64,000 nucleotides of DNA from Brevundimonas mediterranea (GTDB lineage Bacteria; Pseudomonadota; Alphaproteobacteria; Caulobacterales; Caulobacteraceae), in contig NZ_JACIDA010000001.1 of NCBI RefSeq assembly GCF_014196125.1, forward strand, positions 1-64,000. Direction: 5' to 3'. The position numbers were made by a program, and so were the translations under genes. The stretch's first letter is position 1; every line of letters starts with the position of its first letter. Under the pieces are notes generated by a model. It saw only the letters and a list, made by a program, of their open reading frames with translations. It was not told where the DNA came from and ran no database searches. This document shows positions 41,395-50,353 of this stretch, piece by piece.

Positions 41395-42153
41395 TCAATC
41401 CCGCACCAGTCCCCCGTCCACCACCAGGTTCTGACCCGTCACCGCGCGGCTCCAGGGCGAGGCGAAGAACAGGGCGGCGTCGGCGAATTCCTCGGGCGTG
41501 GTGACGGACCGCAGCGGGGTCATGCCGGCGATGAAGTCGAAGACGGCTTCCGGCGTGGCGGCGCTGGCGTCGGTGGTGCGCAGCAGGCCGCCGGAGACCA
41601 TGTTGACGGTGATCCCTTCGGGGCCCAGGTCGCCGGCTGCGGTGCGTGTCAGCGACAGCAGGGCGGCCTTGGCGGCGGTGTAGTCGTGATAGGGCACGAC
41701 CGGGTTCTGGAACAGGTTGGTGCCGATGTTGATCACCCGCCCGAACCGACCGGCGGCCATGCCCGGCGCCGTGGCCTGGATGGTGTTCAGGGCGCCGCGC
41801 ACCACGGTCGAGAACTGGGCCGCCAGTTCGTCCCAGCCGATGTCGGTCATCTGTGACCGGGCGTCGCCGTTGAAACTGAAGTCCAGGGCGTTGTTGACGA
41901 CGGTGGTGACGGGCGCGCCGAAATGGGCATGGGCGGCGGCGACCAGGGCGTCGACGGCGGCGCGGTCGGTCACGTCAGCCTGGAGGGCGATGGCGCGGTC
42001 GCCGATCTCTTCCGCCAGGGCGTTCGCGGCCTCGCCGCTGGCGCGCCAATTGATGATCACGCGCGCCCCTTCACGCGCGAAAGCGCGGACGGCGACGGCG
42101 CCGACGCCGCGTGCGCCGCCGGTGACGAGGACGATCTGGTCGGCGATCTTCAT
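41395..42153 (-). CDS. Short-chain dehydrogenase/reductase (FabG-like)
   Basis: This 252-aa SDR has the NAD(P) motif TGGARGVG (residues 11-18), and an N-ALDF variant (VVNNALDF) where the family has NNAG. The catalytic Tyr-Lys is in YHDYTAAKAAL near 160, and the C-terminal TGQNLVVDGGLVRD is classical. Arg/Trp at INWRAS near 36 suggests NADPH. It is annotated as 3-oxoacyl-ACP reductase-like, but the substrate is uncertain. It follows the ygfZ gene by 9 nt on the same strand. Confidence 0.85.
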   Translation of the reverse strand: MKIADQIVLVTGGARGVGAVAVRAFAREGARVIINWRASGEAANALAEEIGDRAIALQADVTDRAAVDALVAAAHAHFGAPVTTVVNNALDFSFNGDARSQMTDIGWDELAAQFSTVVRGALNTIQATAPGMAAGRFGRVINIGTNLFQNPVVPYHDYTAAKAALLSLTRTAAGDLGPEGITVNMVSGGLLRTTDASAATPEAVFDFIAGMTPLRSVTTPEEFADAALFFASPWSRAVTGQNLVVDGGLVRD

Positions 42154-42162
42154 GGGAGGGTC

Positions 42163-42966
42163 TCAGTCGGTTGAGGAGGGGAGGACGTCCTGACCCATCC
42201 AGGCGGGCCGACGCAAGCGCACCGGGCGGCCCTCGACGGTCAGGTCGCCGTCGAGACGGTCGATGCGCACAAGCGCCATGGCCGAGCCGTCGCGGCCCGA
42301 CAGCACCTCGCCCGCGCGCAGCTCGCCCTTCAGCACCTCGGCGCCGAAGGGGGGCGGGGGGCCATCGAAGTCGAGCGGCATCATCCGGTTCTTGATCACG
42401 CCCCGGCGCTTCATGCGTGAGGTGGTCTCCTGACCGACGAAACAGCCTTTCTGGAAGTCGATCCCATTCAGCAGGTCGAAATCGGCCTCGATCGGATAGG
42501 TCTTGTCCTGTGGGGCGTCGGCGGTCGGATCGGGCACGCCGACCGACAGACGGTGGGCGGAATAGTCGGCCTCGGTCGCATCGGCGGCCGCCTCGCCATA
42601 CCGGCGGCCGCCCATCAGGGGCGTGCGGGGATCGGGGATGAAGCCGGGCGGCGTGTCCGCCCAGGCGCCGAAGACCGGGCGGTCGTCGGCGGCCACCTGG
42701 ACCTTGGCGCGGAGCCTGTACATCGACAGCCGCTGGATCAGGGCGTCGCGGCGCTCGGCGGCCACGTCCAGCAGGACGCCCTCGGCCTCGCCCAGGATGA
42801 ACAGGTCGAACAGCAGCCGGCCGGGCGGCGACAACAGGGCGCAGAACCGGAGTTCGCCCTCGCCCAGCGTCTCCACGTCCTGGGTCAGCAGATTGTGCAG
42901 GAAGGGCCGGGCCTCCTCGCCCGTGACGGAGATGAGGGCGCGGGAGGAGAGGCGGGCGATGGGCAT
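42163..42966 (-). CDS. ygfZ: YgfZ/GcvT-domain folate-binding protein
   Basis: This 267-aa protein contains the diagnostic YgfZ motif KGCFVGQETTSRMKRRG (residues about 178-194), with the conserved Cys. An N-terminal FLHNLLTQDVETL region is typical of the GcvT fold. YgfZ uses tetrahydrofolate and supports assembly or repair of some Fe-S proteins. It lies upstream of the SDR gene in the same direction. Confidence 0.92.
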   Translation of the reverse strand: MPIARLSSRALISVTGEEARPFLHNLLTQDVETLGEGELRFCALLSPPGRLLFDLFILGEAEGVLLDVAAERRDALIQRLSMYRLRAKVQVAADDRPVFGAWADTPPGFIPDPRTPLMGGRRYGEAAADATEADYSAHRLSVGVPDPTADAPQDKTYPIEADFDLLNGIDFQKGCFVGQETTSRMKRRGVIKNRMMPLDFDGPPPPFGAEVLKGELRAGEVLSGRDGSAMALVRIDRLDGDLTVEGRPVRLRRPAWMGQDVLPSSTD

Positions 42967-43023
42967 GGCGCCAAGATAGGGAGGCGGACGCCCGGGCTCC
43001 AGACCTGTTGTCGCCGCAAGCCG

Positions 43024-43959
43024 TCAGTGCGGCGTTCGGGCCTGGATAAAGGCCGCCACATCCTCGACCACGCCGGGCGCCAGGGGCAGGTCGGGGGTGG
43101 AATAGGCGGCGATGTTTGCGGCCCGGTCTGCGGGCGCCGTCTTCAGTACATGATTGACGCCGTCCCACAGTTTCAGCGTCGCCTGCGGGTCGGCGGCGGC
43201 CAGGGCCTGGGCGTCGGCGACGCTGACCTGAATGTCGGTGGTCCCCTGTCCGATGAAGACCGGGCCTGCGTAGGCGGCGATCAGGGCGGCGGGGTCCAGC
43301 GGCAGCCACGAGATCAGATAGGGCTGGACCGACGGACGGAACAGTGCGGCCAGGGCGGGCGGCGTGTCGGCGACGGTACGGCCGGCTTCCAGCTCGGTCA
43401 GGGCGGAAAAGGCCTGGGTCTTCATCGGTTCGGGCAAGGCGGCCAGTTGTTCGCGAATGACCACGCCCGCCGGACGACCGGCGCCGGACAGCAGGACCAG
43501 GCCGCAGACTTTGCTGGATTCGGGGTCGTCGCCGCCCTCGACGGCCGTCAGGGCGAGCAGGGCGCCCTCGCTGTGGCCGATCAGCCAGGCGCAGGGCTTG
43601 CCGGCGCGACGGGCGGCTTCGGCGGCCCAGGCGCGGGCGTCGGCGACATAGGCGTCAAAGCGCAGATCGGTCTCGGCGGGACCCGCGGCAGCACTGGCGG
43701 CGATACCCCGCTTGTCGATGCGGACCGTGGCGATCCCCTGCGCTGCCAGTCCCTCGGCCAGCAGGCGGTAGGTCGAGGCGGAAACGCCGATTGGGCTGTT
43801 CCCATCGCGATCCGTCGGGCCGGAGCCGGGCAGGATGACGGCGACGGCGCCGGCGTTCTCGGGCGCCAGCAGGGTTCCGTGCAGCGGCGCGGGCTGGACG
43901 GGCAGGGCGATCTCGGTCGAGACCGGGCCGGCGAGCAGGGCGAGGGTCAGCGTCAACAT
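43024..43959 (-). CDS. Secreted alpha/beta hydrolase
   Basis: This 311-aa protein has a short hydrophobic leader (MLTLTLALLAGPVS). The fold shows VAVILPGSGPTDRDGNSP (oxyanion region) near 38-56, TVRIDKRGIAAS near 80, nucleophile elbow IGHSEGALLA (Ser) near 130, Asp region GQGTTDIQV and His in DGVNHVLK near 268. It resembles YqhD/serine-aminopeptidase-like hydrolases of S9/S33 type; the substrate is unknown. AAGGAG precedes its ATG. It is downstream of the sdpI-like gene on the same strand. Confidence 0.82.
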   Translation of the reverse strand: MLTLTLALLAGPVSTEIALPVQPAPLHGTLLAPENAGAVAVILPGSGPTDRDGNSPIGVSASTYRLLAEGLAAQGIATVRIDKRGIAASAAAGPAETDLRFDAYVADARAWAAEAARRAGKPCAWLIGHSEGALLALTAVEGGDDPESSKVCGLVLLSGAGRPAGVVIREQLAALPEPMKTQAFSALTELEAGRTVADTPPALAALFRPSVQPYLISWLPLDPAALIAAYAGPVFIGQGTTDIQVSVADAQALAAADPQATLKLWDGVNHVLKTAPADRAANIAAYSTPDLPLAPGVVEDVAAFIQARTPH

Positions 43960-43984
43960 GGCGGTCTCCTTGGTTGGACGAGGT

Positions 43985-44665
43985 TCAGAAGGGCTGGCGG
44001 TCGGGATCGTTGCGCCAGACGCGCCAGCTCTCGAACACCGACAGCGCGGCGACGATCAGGACGGCCGCCGTCAGGGACAGGGCGCCCAGCGGCTGGGGCG
44101 CCAGCGGCGCGGCGATCAGACCGATGAGGCCCAGCAGGAAGAACAGGCGTCCCGCCAGTCGGTTGGAGCGGTCCCAGGCCAGGCGGCTCTTGTAGCTCCA
44201 GGGCGTGCGGACCCCAACCACAGGATTGGGCGCGACCCGGCCGAGGAAGGCGCCCAGGACCAGAAGGATCAGCGACACGCCCGCCATGGTGACCACCGGC
44301 CCGGTCTCGACCGTGGCGTTGCCCAGGCCCGTCCAGCTGATCAGCAGGCCGATGGCGGCGAAGACGAACAGGCTTATGGCCTGCCCGATCCGCAAGGAAC
44401 GGCCGCGCGAGGCGTCGCCGTCAGAAACGGCGCGCAGGGCGCCCAGGCCCAGACCGGCTGTGGCGATGAAGCCGATCAAGGTCATGCCGCCGAGGAAGGT
44501 CGCGAACTCGACCCGGCTGCCCCACCGATCCACCTGGAACTGGCCGTTCCAGTGCATCGGCATCGGCGTGGTCGGGCCGTTGAGGCCGACATGCAGGGCG
44601 AAGGCCGCCTGGAGCGCGAAGACGGCCAGGGTCAGATAGTCCAGCACCAACAGGCGATCCTTCAT
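43985..44665 (-). CDS. SdpI-family membrane protein
   Basis: This 226-aa integral membrane protein has about six helices. An N-terminal DUF1648-like segment contains MPMHWNGQFQVDRWGS (near 35-50). The SdpI signature PNPVVGVRTPWSYKSRLAWDR (near 165-185) follows, shown here in parts: VGVRTPW and W..SNRLAG. In Bacillus, SdpI gives immunity to the SdpC toxin and signals to SdpR; in other bacteria the pair is of unknown role. Its start overlaps the ArsR-type regulator stop by 4 nt. Confidence 0.87.
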   Translation of the reverse strand: MKDRLLVLDYLTLAVFALQAAFALHVGLNGPTTPMPMHWNGQFQVDRWGSRVEFATFLGGMTLIGFIATAGLGLGALRAVSDGDASRGRSLRIGQAISLFVFAAIGLLISWTGLGNATVETGPVVTMAGVSLILLVLGAFLGRVAPNPVVGVRTPWSYKSRLAWDRSNRLAGRLFFLLGLIGLIAAPLAPQPLGALSLTAAVLIVAALSVFESWRVWRNDPDRQPF

Positions 44666-44967
44666 CGACGGGGCGCCTTCTGCGCTATGGACGGGACTTC
44701 GGCGGTCTCGCCCGTTCCGGCGATGTCCATCAGAAAGGCCATGGCCTCTTCCACCGCCGAGATTTCAAGCCGGTAGCGAATGGTCTGGCCCTCGCGCTCG
44801 GGACTGACGAGGCCGGCCTCCTTCAGGGCGTTGAGGTGGCCGGTGATCGTCGGCCAGCTCATGTCGAAGCCGGCGGCGATATCGCCGGAGGCCAGAGGGC
44901 CGGCGCGCAGCATGGCGATGATGCGACGGCGCACCGGATGCGACAGGGCTTTGAACAGGGCGTTCAT
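44662..44967 (-). CDS. ArsR/SdpR-family repressor
   Basis: This 101-aa winged-helix protein starts MNALFKALSHPVRRRIIAML, typical of ArsR-type repressors. The recognition helix region is DMSWPTITGHLNALKEAGLV near 40-58, and the wing is REGQTIRYRLE. No metal-binding cysteines are present, matching SdpR-like members. ATG 44967 is preferred over the longer frame, which crosses the operator. It is co-translated with the SdpI-like protein and probably represses its own operon. Confidence 0.88.
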   Translation of the reverse strand: MNALFKALSHPVRRRIIAMLRAGPLASGDIAAGFDMSWPTITGHLNALKEAGLVSPEREGQTIRYRLEISAVEEAMAFLMDIAGTGETAEVPSIAQKAPRR

Positions 44968-44975
44968 AGGCCTCA

Positions 44976-44987
44976 CCCTAATTAGGG
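44976..44987. promoter_or_regulatory. Palindromic operator candidate for the SdpR-like repressor
   Basis: CCCTAATTAGGG is a perfect 12-bp palindrome 9 bp upstream of the repressor start codon, with a second AT-rich element TAGCTAATT immediately to its right. The position fits autorepression. Confidence 0.55.
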
Positions 44988-45046
44988 GGATAGCTAATTG
45001 CAAGTCGGGGTGCGGCAAGACGCGCGGCCGCGAGAAGGCGCTCGCC

Positions 45047-45059
45047 ATTGCAAAGCAAT
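45047..45059. promoter_or_regulatory. Inverted repeat upstream of the siderophore receptor
   Basis: ATTGC-AAA-GCAAT lies 56 bp before the receptor start. An AT-rich tract (TTTTGAGAATATTTTGCAA, 45092-45110) follows. Iron control (Fur or Irr) is expected here, but neither site matches the classical Fur box well. Confidence 0.35.
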
Positions 45060-45114
45060 CGCATCAGAGCGTATGCAGCCGCCTCTCCCTGATTTTGAGA
45101 ATATTTTGCAAGTC

Positions 45115-47352
45115 ATGACCCGCCCGATCCGCCGTTTCGCCTGCGCCTCCAGCCTGCTGGCCCTTGCCGTCGCCGCGCCTGCCCTGGCCCAGGAGGCGTC
45201 GGCCGCGCCTGCCGAACTGGACGAGATCGTCGTGACGGGATCGCAGGTGCGACTGACCTCGGCCTATGCCGGCGGGCAGGTGGCGCGAGGCGGCCGGGTC
45301 GGTCTGCTGGGCAATATGGATGTGATGGACACGCCCTATTCGACCAGCAACTACACCGAGACGCTGATCCGCGATCAGCAGGCGCGCGGCATCGGCGATG
45401 TGCTGCAGAACGATCCGACGGTGCGGGTGTCCAAGGGCTTCGGCAATTTCCAGGAGCTGTATGTGATCCGGGGCTTCCCGGTCTTCTCGGACGACATGAG
45501 CTACAACGGTCTGTACGGCGTGTTGCCGCGCCAGTTCGTGGCGGCCGAACTGGTCGAGCGGGTTGAGGTGTTCCGCGGCGCCAGCGCCTTTCTGAATGGC
45601 GCCGCGCCGGGCGGGACGGGCGTCGGCGGCGCCTTCAACCTGACGCCCAAACGCGCCGGCGAACCCTTGACGCGCCTGACCGCCGGGGTGTCGGGCAATG
45701 ACGAGATCTACGCCGCCGCCGATCTGGCTCGTCGCTTCGGCGTCGAAGACCAATGGGGCGCGCGTCTGAACCTGGCCAGCCGCGACGGCGAGGGCTCGGT
45801 CGAGCACGAGAACGGCCAACTGCGCGTCGTCGGCCTGGGCCTGGATCGCCGCGGCGACCGCGCTCGCTTTTCGGCCGATCTGGGCTGGCAGGACCACCGC
45901 ATCGATGCGCCGCGTCCCAGCGTGACGCCGGGGACCGCCATCCCGGACGCCCCGTCGGCCGACAAGAACTTCGCGCAGCACTGGACCTATACGGACGAGG
46001 AGCAGCTGTTTGGCGCGGTGCGCGGCGAGTTCGACCTGTCGGGCACGGTCACCGCCTGGGCGGCCTTCGGCGGGCGTCAGGGCAAGGAAGACAACAGCCT
46101 GGCCAATCCGCGCGCTGACGCCGCTGGCGCGATCCGCGGCTATCGCTTTGACAACATCCGCGAGGACACCGTCTGGTCCGGCGACATCGGCGTGCGCGCC
46201 GACCTGACGACCGGGCCGGTCGAACACCGCCTGGTGGCCTCGGCCTCGCAGATCCAGTCGAAGTCGAAGAACGCCTGGGCGGCCTCGAGCTTCAGCGGTT
46301 ATTCGTTTGGGACGCTGAGCAACCCGACCCTGTCGCCTGCGCCGGCCATCACCAGCGTGTCGGGCGATCTGGATGATCCGAACGTGACCGAGCGGGTCAA
46401 GAACACCAGCGTCGCCGTGGCAGACGTGCTGTCCTTCCTGGACGGCCGCGTCCTGGCGACAGTCGGCGTCCGCTATCAGGAGATCGAGACCAAGTCCTAC
46501 GCCTATGCCGACGGGGCCTTCGGCTCGGGCTATTCCAGTGATGCGACCACCCCGGCCTTCGCCCTGGTCTACAGGCCCAGCGACAAGATCTCGCTGTACG
46601 CCAACTATGCCGAAGCCCTCGTGCCAGGAACCACGGCGCCGACGCTGGCGAACGCGGTGGTGGCAGGGTGGGGAGACGCGGCCGTGCCGGTCACCGTCAC
46701 CAACGGCGGCGAAGTGCTGGAACCTTTCCGCGCTGAACAGGCCGAGGTGGGGGTGAAGTATGACGCGGGGTCGTTCGGCGGCACGCTGAGTGTCTTCCGC
46801 ACGACTCTGCCCAGCGCGCTGGTCTCGATCACCTCCAACGGAGATCCCGCCGCGGGCGCCCGGCCTACAGGCGTTTATACCGACGGCGGCGAGCAGGAGA
46901 ACCAGGGCGTCGAACTGACCGTCTATGGCGAGCCGGTCGCCGGCCTGCGTCTGATCGGCGGCGCGACCTGGCTGGACGCCGAGGCCAACCGCTCGCTGAC
47001 CGCCGCGAACGAGGGCAAATCCGCCATCGGCGTGCCGGACTTCCAGATCAACGCCAATGTCGAATGGGACGTGCCGATGGTCAGCGGCCTGACGCTGGAG
47101 GGCCGCGGGGTCCATACCGGCGCGCAGCCCGCCAATGCGACCAACACGCTGGAGCTGGAAGAATGGACCCGGTTCGACGCCGGCCTGCGCTACGCCTTCG
47201 TCGCCGGCGGCAAGGATCTGACGGTGCGGGCGCGGGTCGAGAACATCGCGGACGAGGACCAGTGGGTCGCCGTCGGCGGCTATCCGGGTTCGAACTATCT
47301 GACCCTGGGCGCGCCACGCACCTTCCGCCTGTCGGTCTCGGCGGAATTCTGA
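45115..47352 (+). CDS. TonB-dependent siderophore receptor
   Basis: This 745-aa protein has a signal peptide (1-25, VAAPALAQE). The TonB box is ELDEIVVTGSQV. The plug at about 55-175 has TPYSTSNYTETLIRDQQARGIGDVLQNDP (family start of ferric-siderophore receptors, read in parts), ELYVIRGFPV and VEVFRGASAFLNG. The barrel ends FRLSVSAEF. The plug matches FhuA/FcuA-type hydroxamate-siderophore receptors. ATG 45115 gives a good leader. The next two genes (PepSY membrane protein and a 60-aa protein) match siderophore-reduction operons. Confidence 0.9.
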   Translation: MTRPIRRFACASSLLALAVAAPALAQEASAAPAELDEIVVTGSQVRLTSAYAGGQVARGGRVGLLGNMDVMDTPYSTSNYTETLIRDQQARGIGDVLQNDPTVRVSKGFGNFQELYVIRGFPVFSDDMSYNGLYGVLPRQFVAAELVERVEVFRGASAFLNGAAPGGTGVGGAFNLTPKRAGEPLTRLTAGVSGNDEIYAAADLARRFGVEDQWGARLNLASRDGEGSVEHENGQLRVVGLGLDRRGDRARFSADLGWQDHRIDAPRPSVTPGTAIPDAPSADKNFAQHWTYTDEEQLFGAVRGEFDLSGTVTAWAAFGGRQGKEDNSLANPRADAAGAIRGYRFDNIREDTVWSGDIGVRADLTTGPVEHRLVASASQIQSKSKNAWAASSFSGYSFGTLSNPTLSPAPAITSVSGDLDDPNVTERVKNTSVAVADVLSFLDGRVLATVGVRYQEIETKSYAYADGAFGSGYSSDATTPAFALVYRPSDKISLYANYAEALVPGTTAPTLANAVVAGWGDAAVPVTVTNGGEVLEPFRAEQAEVGVKYDAGSFGGTLSVFRTTLPSALVSITSNGDPAAGARPTGVYTDGGEQENQGVELTVYGEPVAGLRLIGGATWLDAEANRSLTAANEGKSAIGVPDFQINANVEWDVPMVSGLTLEGRGVHTGAQPANATNTLELEEWTRFDAGLRYAFVAGGKDLTVRARVENIADEDQWVAVGGYPGSNYLTLGAPRTFRLSVSAEF

Positions 47353-47356
47353 TCGG

Positions 47357-48448
47357 ATGAAGACGCGGACCATCCGCGCCTGGTCCTGGACGCACAAATG
47401 GTCGAGCCTGGTCTCCACGCTCTTCCTGCTGATGCTGTGCGTCACGGGCCTGCCGCTGGTCTTCACCCACGAGATCGAAGAGGTCTTGCTAGAGCAGACC
47501 TGGACCCCGGCCGATCCGGACGGGCCGCGTCTGACCCTGGATGAAGTGCTGGCGGCGGCCCTGGCGCGTCACCCCGGCGAGGTCCCCGCCTTCATGAGTT
47601 TCGACGAGGATCGGCCGGTGGTGAACGTCACCAGCGTCGATCCGAACGGCCCGGCCGGGCGCTACAGTTTCGAGCCGATCGACCAGACCAGCGGCGCGGT
47701 CGCCCCGCCGGTGGCCGGCCATCCGGTCATGGAGTTCCTGCTTCAGCTGCACACCGACATGTTCCTGGGCCTGCCGGGGATGCTGTTCCTGGGGCTGATG
47801 GGCCTGATGCTGATCGTGGCGGTGGTGTCGGGGGTGGTGCTGTACGCCCCCTTCATGCGGCGCCTGCCGTTCGGCACGGTGCGCGCGGCTAAGTCGGCGC
47901 GGACGCGGTGGCTGGACTATCACAACCTGCTGGGCGTGGTGACCGTGGCCTGGCTGTTGGTGGTGGGGGCGACGGGCGTGGTCAACACCCTGGCGACGCC
48001 GATCCTGGCCTATTGGAAGAACACGGCGCTGAAGGAACTGACCGTCGCCTATGACGCCTCGGCGCCGACCGGCGAACGGGCCTCGCTGGATGCGGCGGTG
48101 GAGCGGGCCAAACAGGCTCTACCCGGCATGAAGCTGCAGTTCGTCGCCTTCCCGGGCACCGACTATTCGACCGATCACCACTACGCCGTCTTCTTCCACG
48201 GCGACACGCCGCTGACGACCCATCTGACCACACCGGCCCTGATCGACGCCCGGACCGGGGAGCTGGCGGCCGTGGCGCCGACGCCCTGGTATGTGAAGGC
48301 CCTGTCCCTATCCCAGCCGCTGCACTTCGGCGACTATGGCGGGCTGGGGCTGAAGATCCTTTGGGCGCTGCTGGACCTGGCGACCATGGTCATCCTGGGG
48401 TCCGGCCTTTACCTCTGGCTGGTCAAGGGACGGCGGAAACCGGCATGA
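47357..48448 (+). CDS. PepSY-associated TM-helix protein (siderophore/iron reductase-like)
   Basis: This 363-aa inner-membrane protein begins IRAWSWTHKWSSLVSTLFLLMLCVTGLPL, of which TGLPL is the first PepSY-TM helix. It has four membrane segments and a periplasmic PepSY region: LDEVLAAALARHPGE near 57-71 and a second at LDAAVERAKQALPGM near 230. Histidines in HTDMFLG and YHNLLGV sit at helix ends and may bind haem. Such proteins follow siderophore receptors and are thought to reduce or release ferric siderophores. It starts 4 nt after the receptor stop and overlaps the next gene (ATGA). Confidence 0.88.
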   Translation: MKTRTIRAWSWTHKWSSLVSTLFLLMLCVTGLPLVFTHEIEEVLLEQTWTPADPDGPRLTLDEVLAAALARHPGEVPAFMSFDEDRPVVNVTSVDPNGPAGRYSFEPIDQTSGAVAPPVAGHPVMEFLLQLHTDMFLGLPGMLFLGLMGLMLIVAVVSGVVLYAPFMRRLPFGTVRAAKSARTRWLDYHNLLGVVTVAWLLVVGATGVVNTLATPILAYWKNTALKELTVAYDASAPTGERASLDAAVERAKQALPGMKLQFVAFPGTDYSTDHHYAVFFHGDTPLTTHLTTPALIDARTGELAAVAPTPWYVKALSLSQPLHFGDYGGLGLKILWALLDLATMVILGSGLYLWLVKGRRKPA

Positions 48449-48627
48449 GCCGCAAGGATTTGAATATCTGGGCCATCTTCGGCGCGCCCGTCGCGGTCTT
48501 CGTGCTCAGCCTGACGGGGCTGATCGGCGCCCTGCTGGGGGACGGCGTCTGGGATGCGGTCTTTTCGGCCCTGCTGGCCTCGACCGTCGTCGTCACCGTC
48601 TGGGCCCTGATCCGGCGCCGACGCTGA
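48445..48627 (+). CDS. Small two-helix membrane protein of the siderophore operon
   Basis: This 60-aa protein starts MSRKDLNIWAIFGAPVAVFV and has two transmembrane helices (about 9-29 and 35-55) and a basic tail (IRRRR). Its ATG overlaps the PepSY gene stop as ATGA. Similar tiny proteins accompany PiuB-like reductases. The role is unknown; a partner or stabiliser of the reductase is plausible. Confidence 0.8.
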   Translation: MSRKDLNIWAIFGAPVAVFVLSLTGLIGALLGDGVWDAVFSALLASTVVVTVWALIRRRR

Positions 48628-48633
48628 CCGGGT

Positions 48634-49020
48634 TCAGATCGAGAAGCTGACGCCGCAGCCGCAGCTGGAGGCGGCGTTGGGATTGCGGACCACGAACTGG
48701 GCGCCGGCCAGTTCGTCGACATAGGCGATCTCGGAATTCTTCAGGAAGGGGACCGAGACAGGGTCGATAAGGGCCGCCTGGCCGTCGGCCTGGATGCGCA
48801 GGTCGTCGTCCTCGGCCGTCTCGACCAGTTCGAACCGGTACTGGAAGCCCGAACAGCCGCCGCCGTCCACCGCCACGCGCAGCATCAGGGTCTTGCCCTC
48901 GGCCGCGCCCAGTTTCTCCAGCCGCTTGGCGGCGCTGACGGCCAATACGATGCCTTCCGGCGCTCGCGTGGCGACCGTGAAGGCGGATGTGGATGGTTCT
49001 GTGGATTGGACGGTGCTCAC
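48634..49020 (-). CDS. erpA: Iron-sulfur cluster insertion protein ErpA
   Basis: This 128-aa A-type Fe-S carrier has the three conserved cysteines in GGGCSGFQYRF (near 56) and SSCGCGVSF (near 119-121). A variable N-terminal extension of about 25 residues precedes the domain. It delivers clusters to apo-enzymes, here possibly including the IspH encoded nearby. It is divergent from dgt with 62 bp between starts. Confidence 0.92.
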   Translation of the reverse strand: MSTVQSTEPSTSAFTVATRAPEGIVLAVSAAKRLEKLGAAEGKTLMLRVAVDGGGCSGFQYRFELVETAEDDDLRIQADGQAALIDPVSVPFLKNSEIAYVDELAGAQFVVRNPNAASSCGCGVSFSI

Positions 49021-49082
49021 GGCTGTCTATATGAGGCGCGCAAGGGCGTTCGCAAAGGCCCGACCGCTTCAAAGTTGATGAC

Positions 49083-50273
49083 TTGAGCCAGACACCTCTC
49101 GCCCCCTACGCCGAACGCGCCGAGCTGACCAAGGGCCGCCGCTTCTTCGAGCCCCCCAGCCGCACCCGCACGGCCTTCGCGCGCGACCGCGACCGGATCA
49201 TCCATGCGACCGCCTTCCGCCGCCTGAAGGAGAAGACCCAGGTCTTCGTGGCGCACGAGGGGGACCATTACCGCACCCGCCTGACCCATTCGCTGGAGGT
49301 GGCCCAGATCGCGCGGTCGCTGGCCCATGCGCTGCGGCTGGACGACGACCTGGCCGAGACGGTCGCCCTGGCCCACGACCTTGGCCACCCGCCCTTCGCC
49401 CATGCGGGCGAGGACGAGCTGGTGGTGCAGATGGCCGATCACGGCGGCTTCGACCACAATGTCCAGAGCTTCCGCGTCGTCACCGAGCTGGAGAACCGCT
49501 ATCCGCAGTTCGACGGGCTGAACCTGAGCTGGGAGACCGTCGAGGGCGTCATCAAGCACAACGGCCCGGTGTCGCACCGGCTGGACGAACCGGCCTGGTC
49601 GGTGGTGCGTCCGTACCGGACGGACGGAGAGGCGGGCTGGGACCTGCGCCTGGGCACCTTCGCCTCGCTGGAGGCCCAGTGCGCGGCCATCGCCGACGAC
49701 ATCGCCTATAACAATCACGACGTGGACGACGGGGTGCAGGCTGGATTGATCACCCTGCAGGACCTGGATCAGGTGCCGTTGATCGGACCGATGCTGGCCG
49801 AGGTGCGGCGCGACTGGCCCGCCATCGACGACCGGATGCTGCGGATCGAGGCCGTGCGGCGGATGATCGGCGTCATGGTCGAGGACGTCCTGGCCGAGAC
49901 GGCCCGGCGGCTGGAAGAGGACCGGATCGGCTCGACCGAGGATGTCCGCACGGCGACGCGGACCATGGTGGACTTCTCGCGGTCGATGCACGTGGACCTG
50001 GCGGTTCTGCGCAAGTTCCTGTTCGAGCGGATGTATCGCCACTACCGGGTCAATCGGACGCGCAGCCAGGCGCGGCGGGTTCTGTCGCAACTGTTTGAGC
50101 TGTTCATGGCCGAGCCTGAGGTGATGCCGCCGGAGTGGGCCGTGCCGGCGGCCACCGAAGACCGGACCCAAAGGGCGCGCGCGGTGTGCGATTACATCGC
50201 TGGGATGACCGATCGCTACGCCATAGAAGTCCACCAGAAACTGTTCAGCCTCGACCTGGCCCTCGATCTGTGA
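49083..50273 (+). CDS. dgt: Deoxyguanosinetriphosphate triphosphohydrolase-like HD protein
   Basis: This 396-aa HD-domain enzyme has metal ligands in [16 protein letters not shown] (His), [14 protein letters not shown] (His-Asp) near 100, and a distal Asp in [14 protein letters not shown] near 205. It would hydrolyse dNTPs to nucleoside and triphosphate. The visible start is a TTG at 49083; no better ATG exists before the conserved [14 protein letters not shown]. It begins the run dgt, SPOR, nagZ, scpA, scpB. Confidence 0.9.
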   Translation: MSQTPLAPYAERAELTKGRRFFEPPSRTRTAFARDRDRIIHATAFRRLKEKTQVFVAHEGDHYRTRLTHSLEVAQIARSLAHALRLDDDLAETVALAHDLGHPPFAHAGEDELVVQMADHGGFDHNVQSFRVVTELENRYPQFDGLNLSWETVEGVIKHNGPVSHRLDEPAWSVVRPYRTDGEAGWDLRLGTFASLEAQCAAIADDIAYNNHDVDDGVQAGLITLQDLDQVPLIGPMLAEVRRDWPAIDDRMLRIEAVRRMIGVMVEDVLAETARRLEEDRIGSTEDVRTATRTMVDFSRSMHVDLAVLRKFLFERMYRHYRVNRTRSQARRVLSQLFELFMAEPEVMPPEWAVPAATEDRTQRARAVCDYIAGMTDRYAIEVHQKLFSLDLALDL

Positions 50274-50353
50274 TTCGAAAGACGGCGGCGGGGCGTTAAA
50301 CTCATTATTCGGCGCGCCGATTCGCAGCGCCGGACCCACGGCGGAGTGCGACC

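Noticed and set aside
45064-47466. 800-aa minus-strand open frame
   Set aside because: It is antisense to the siderophore receptor, with no domain pattern and shadow composition.
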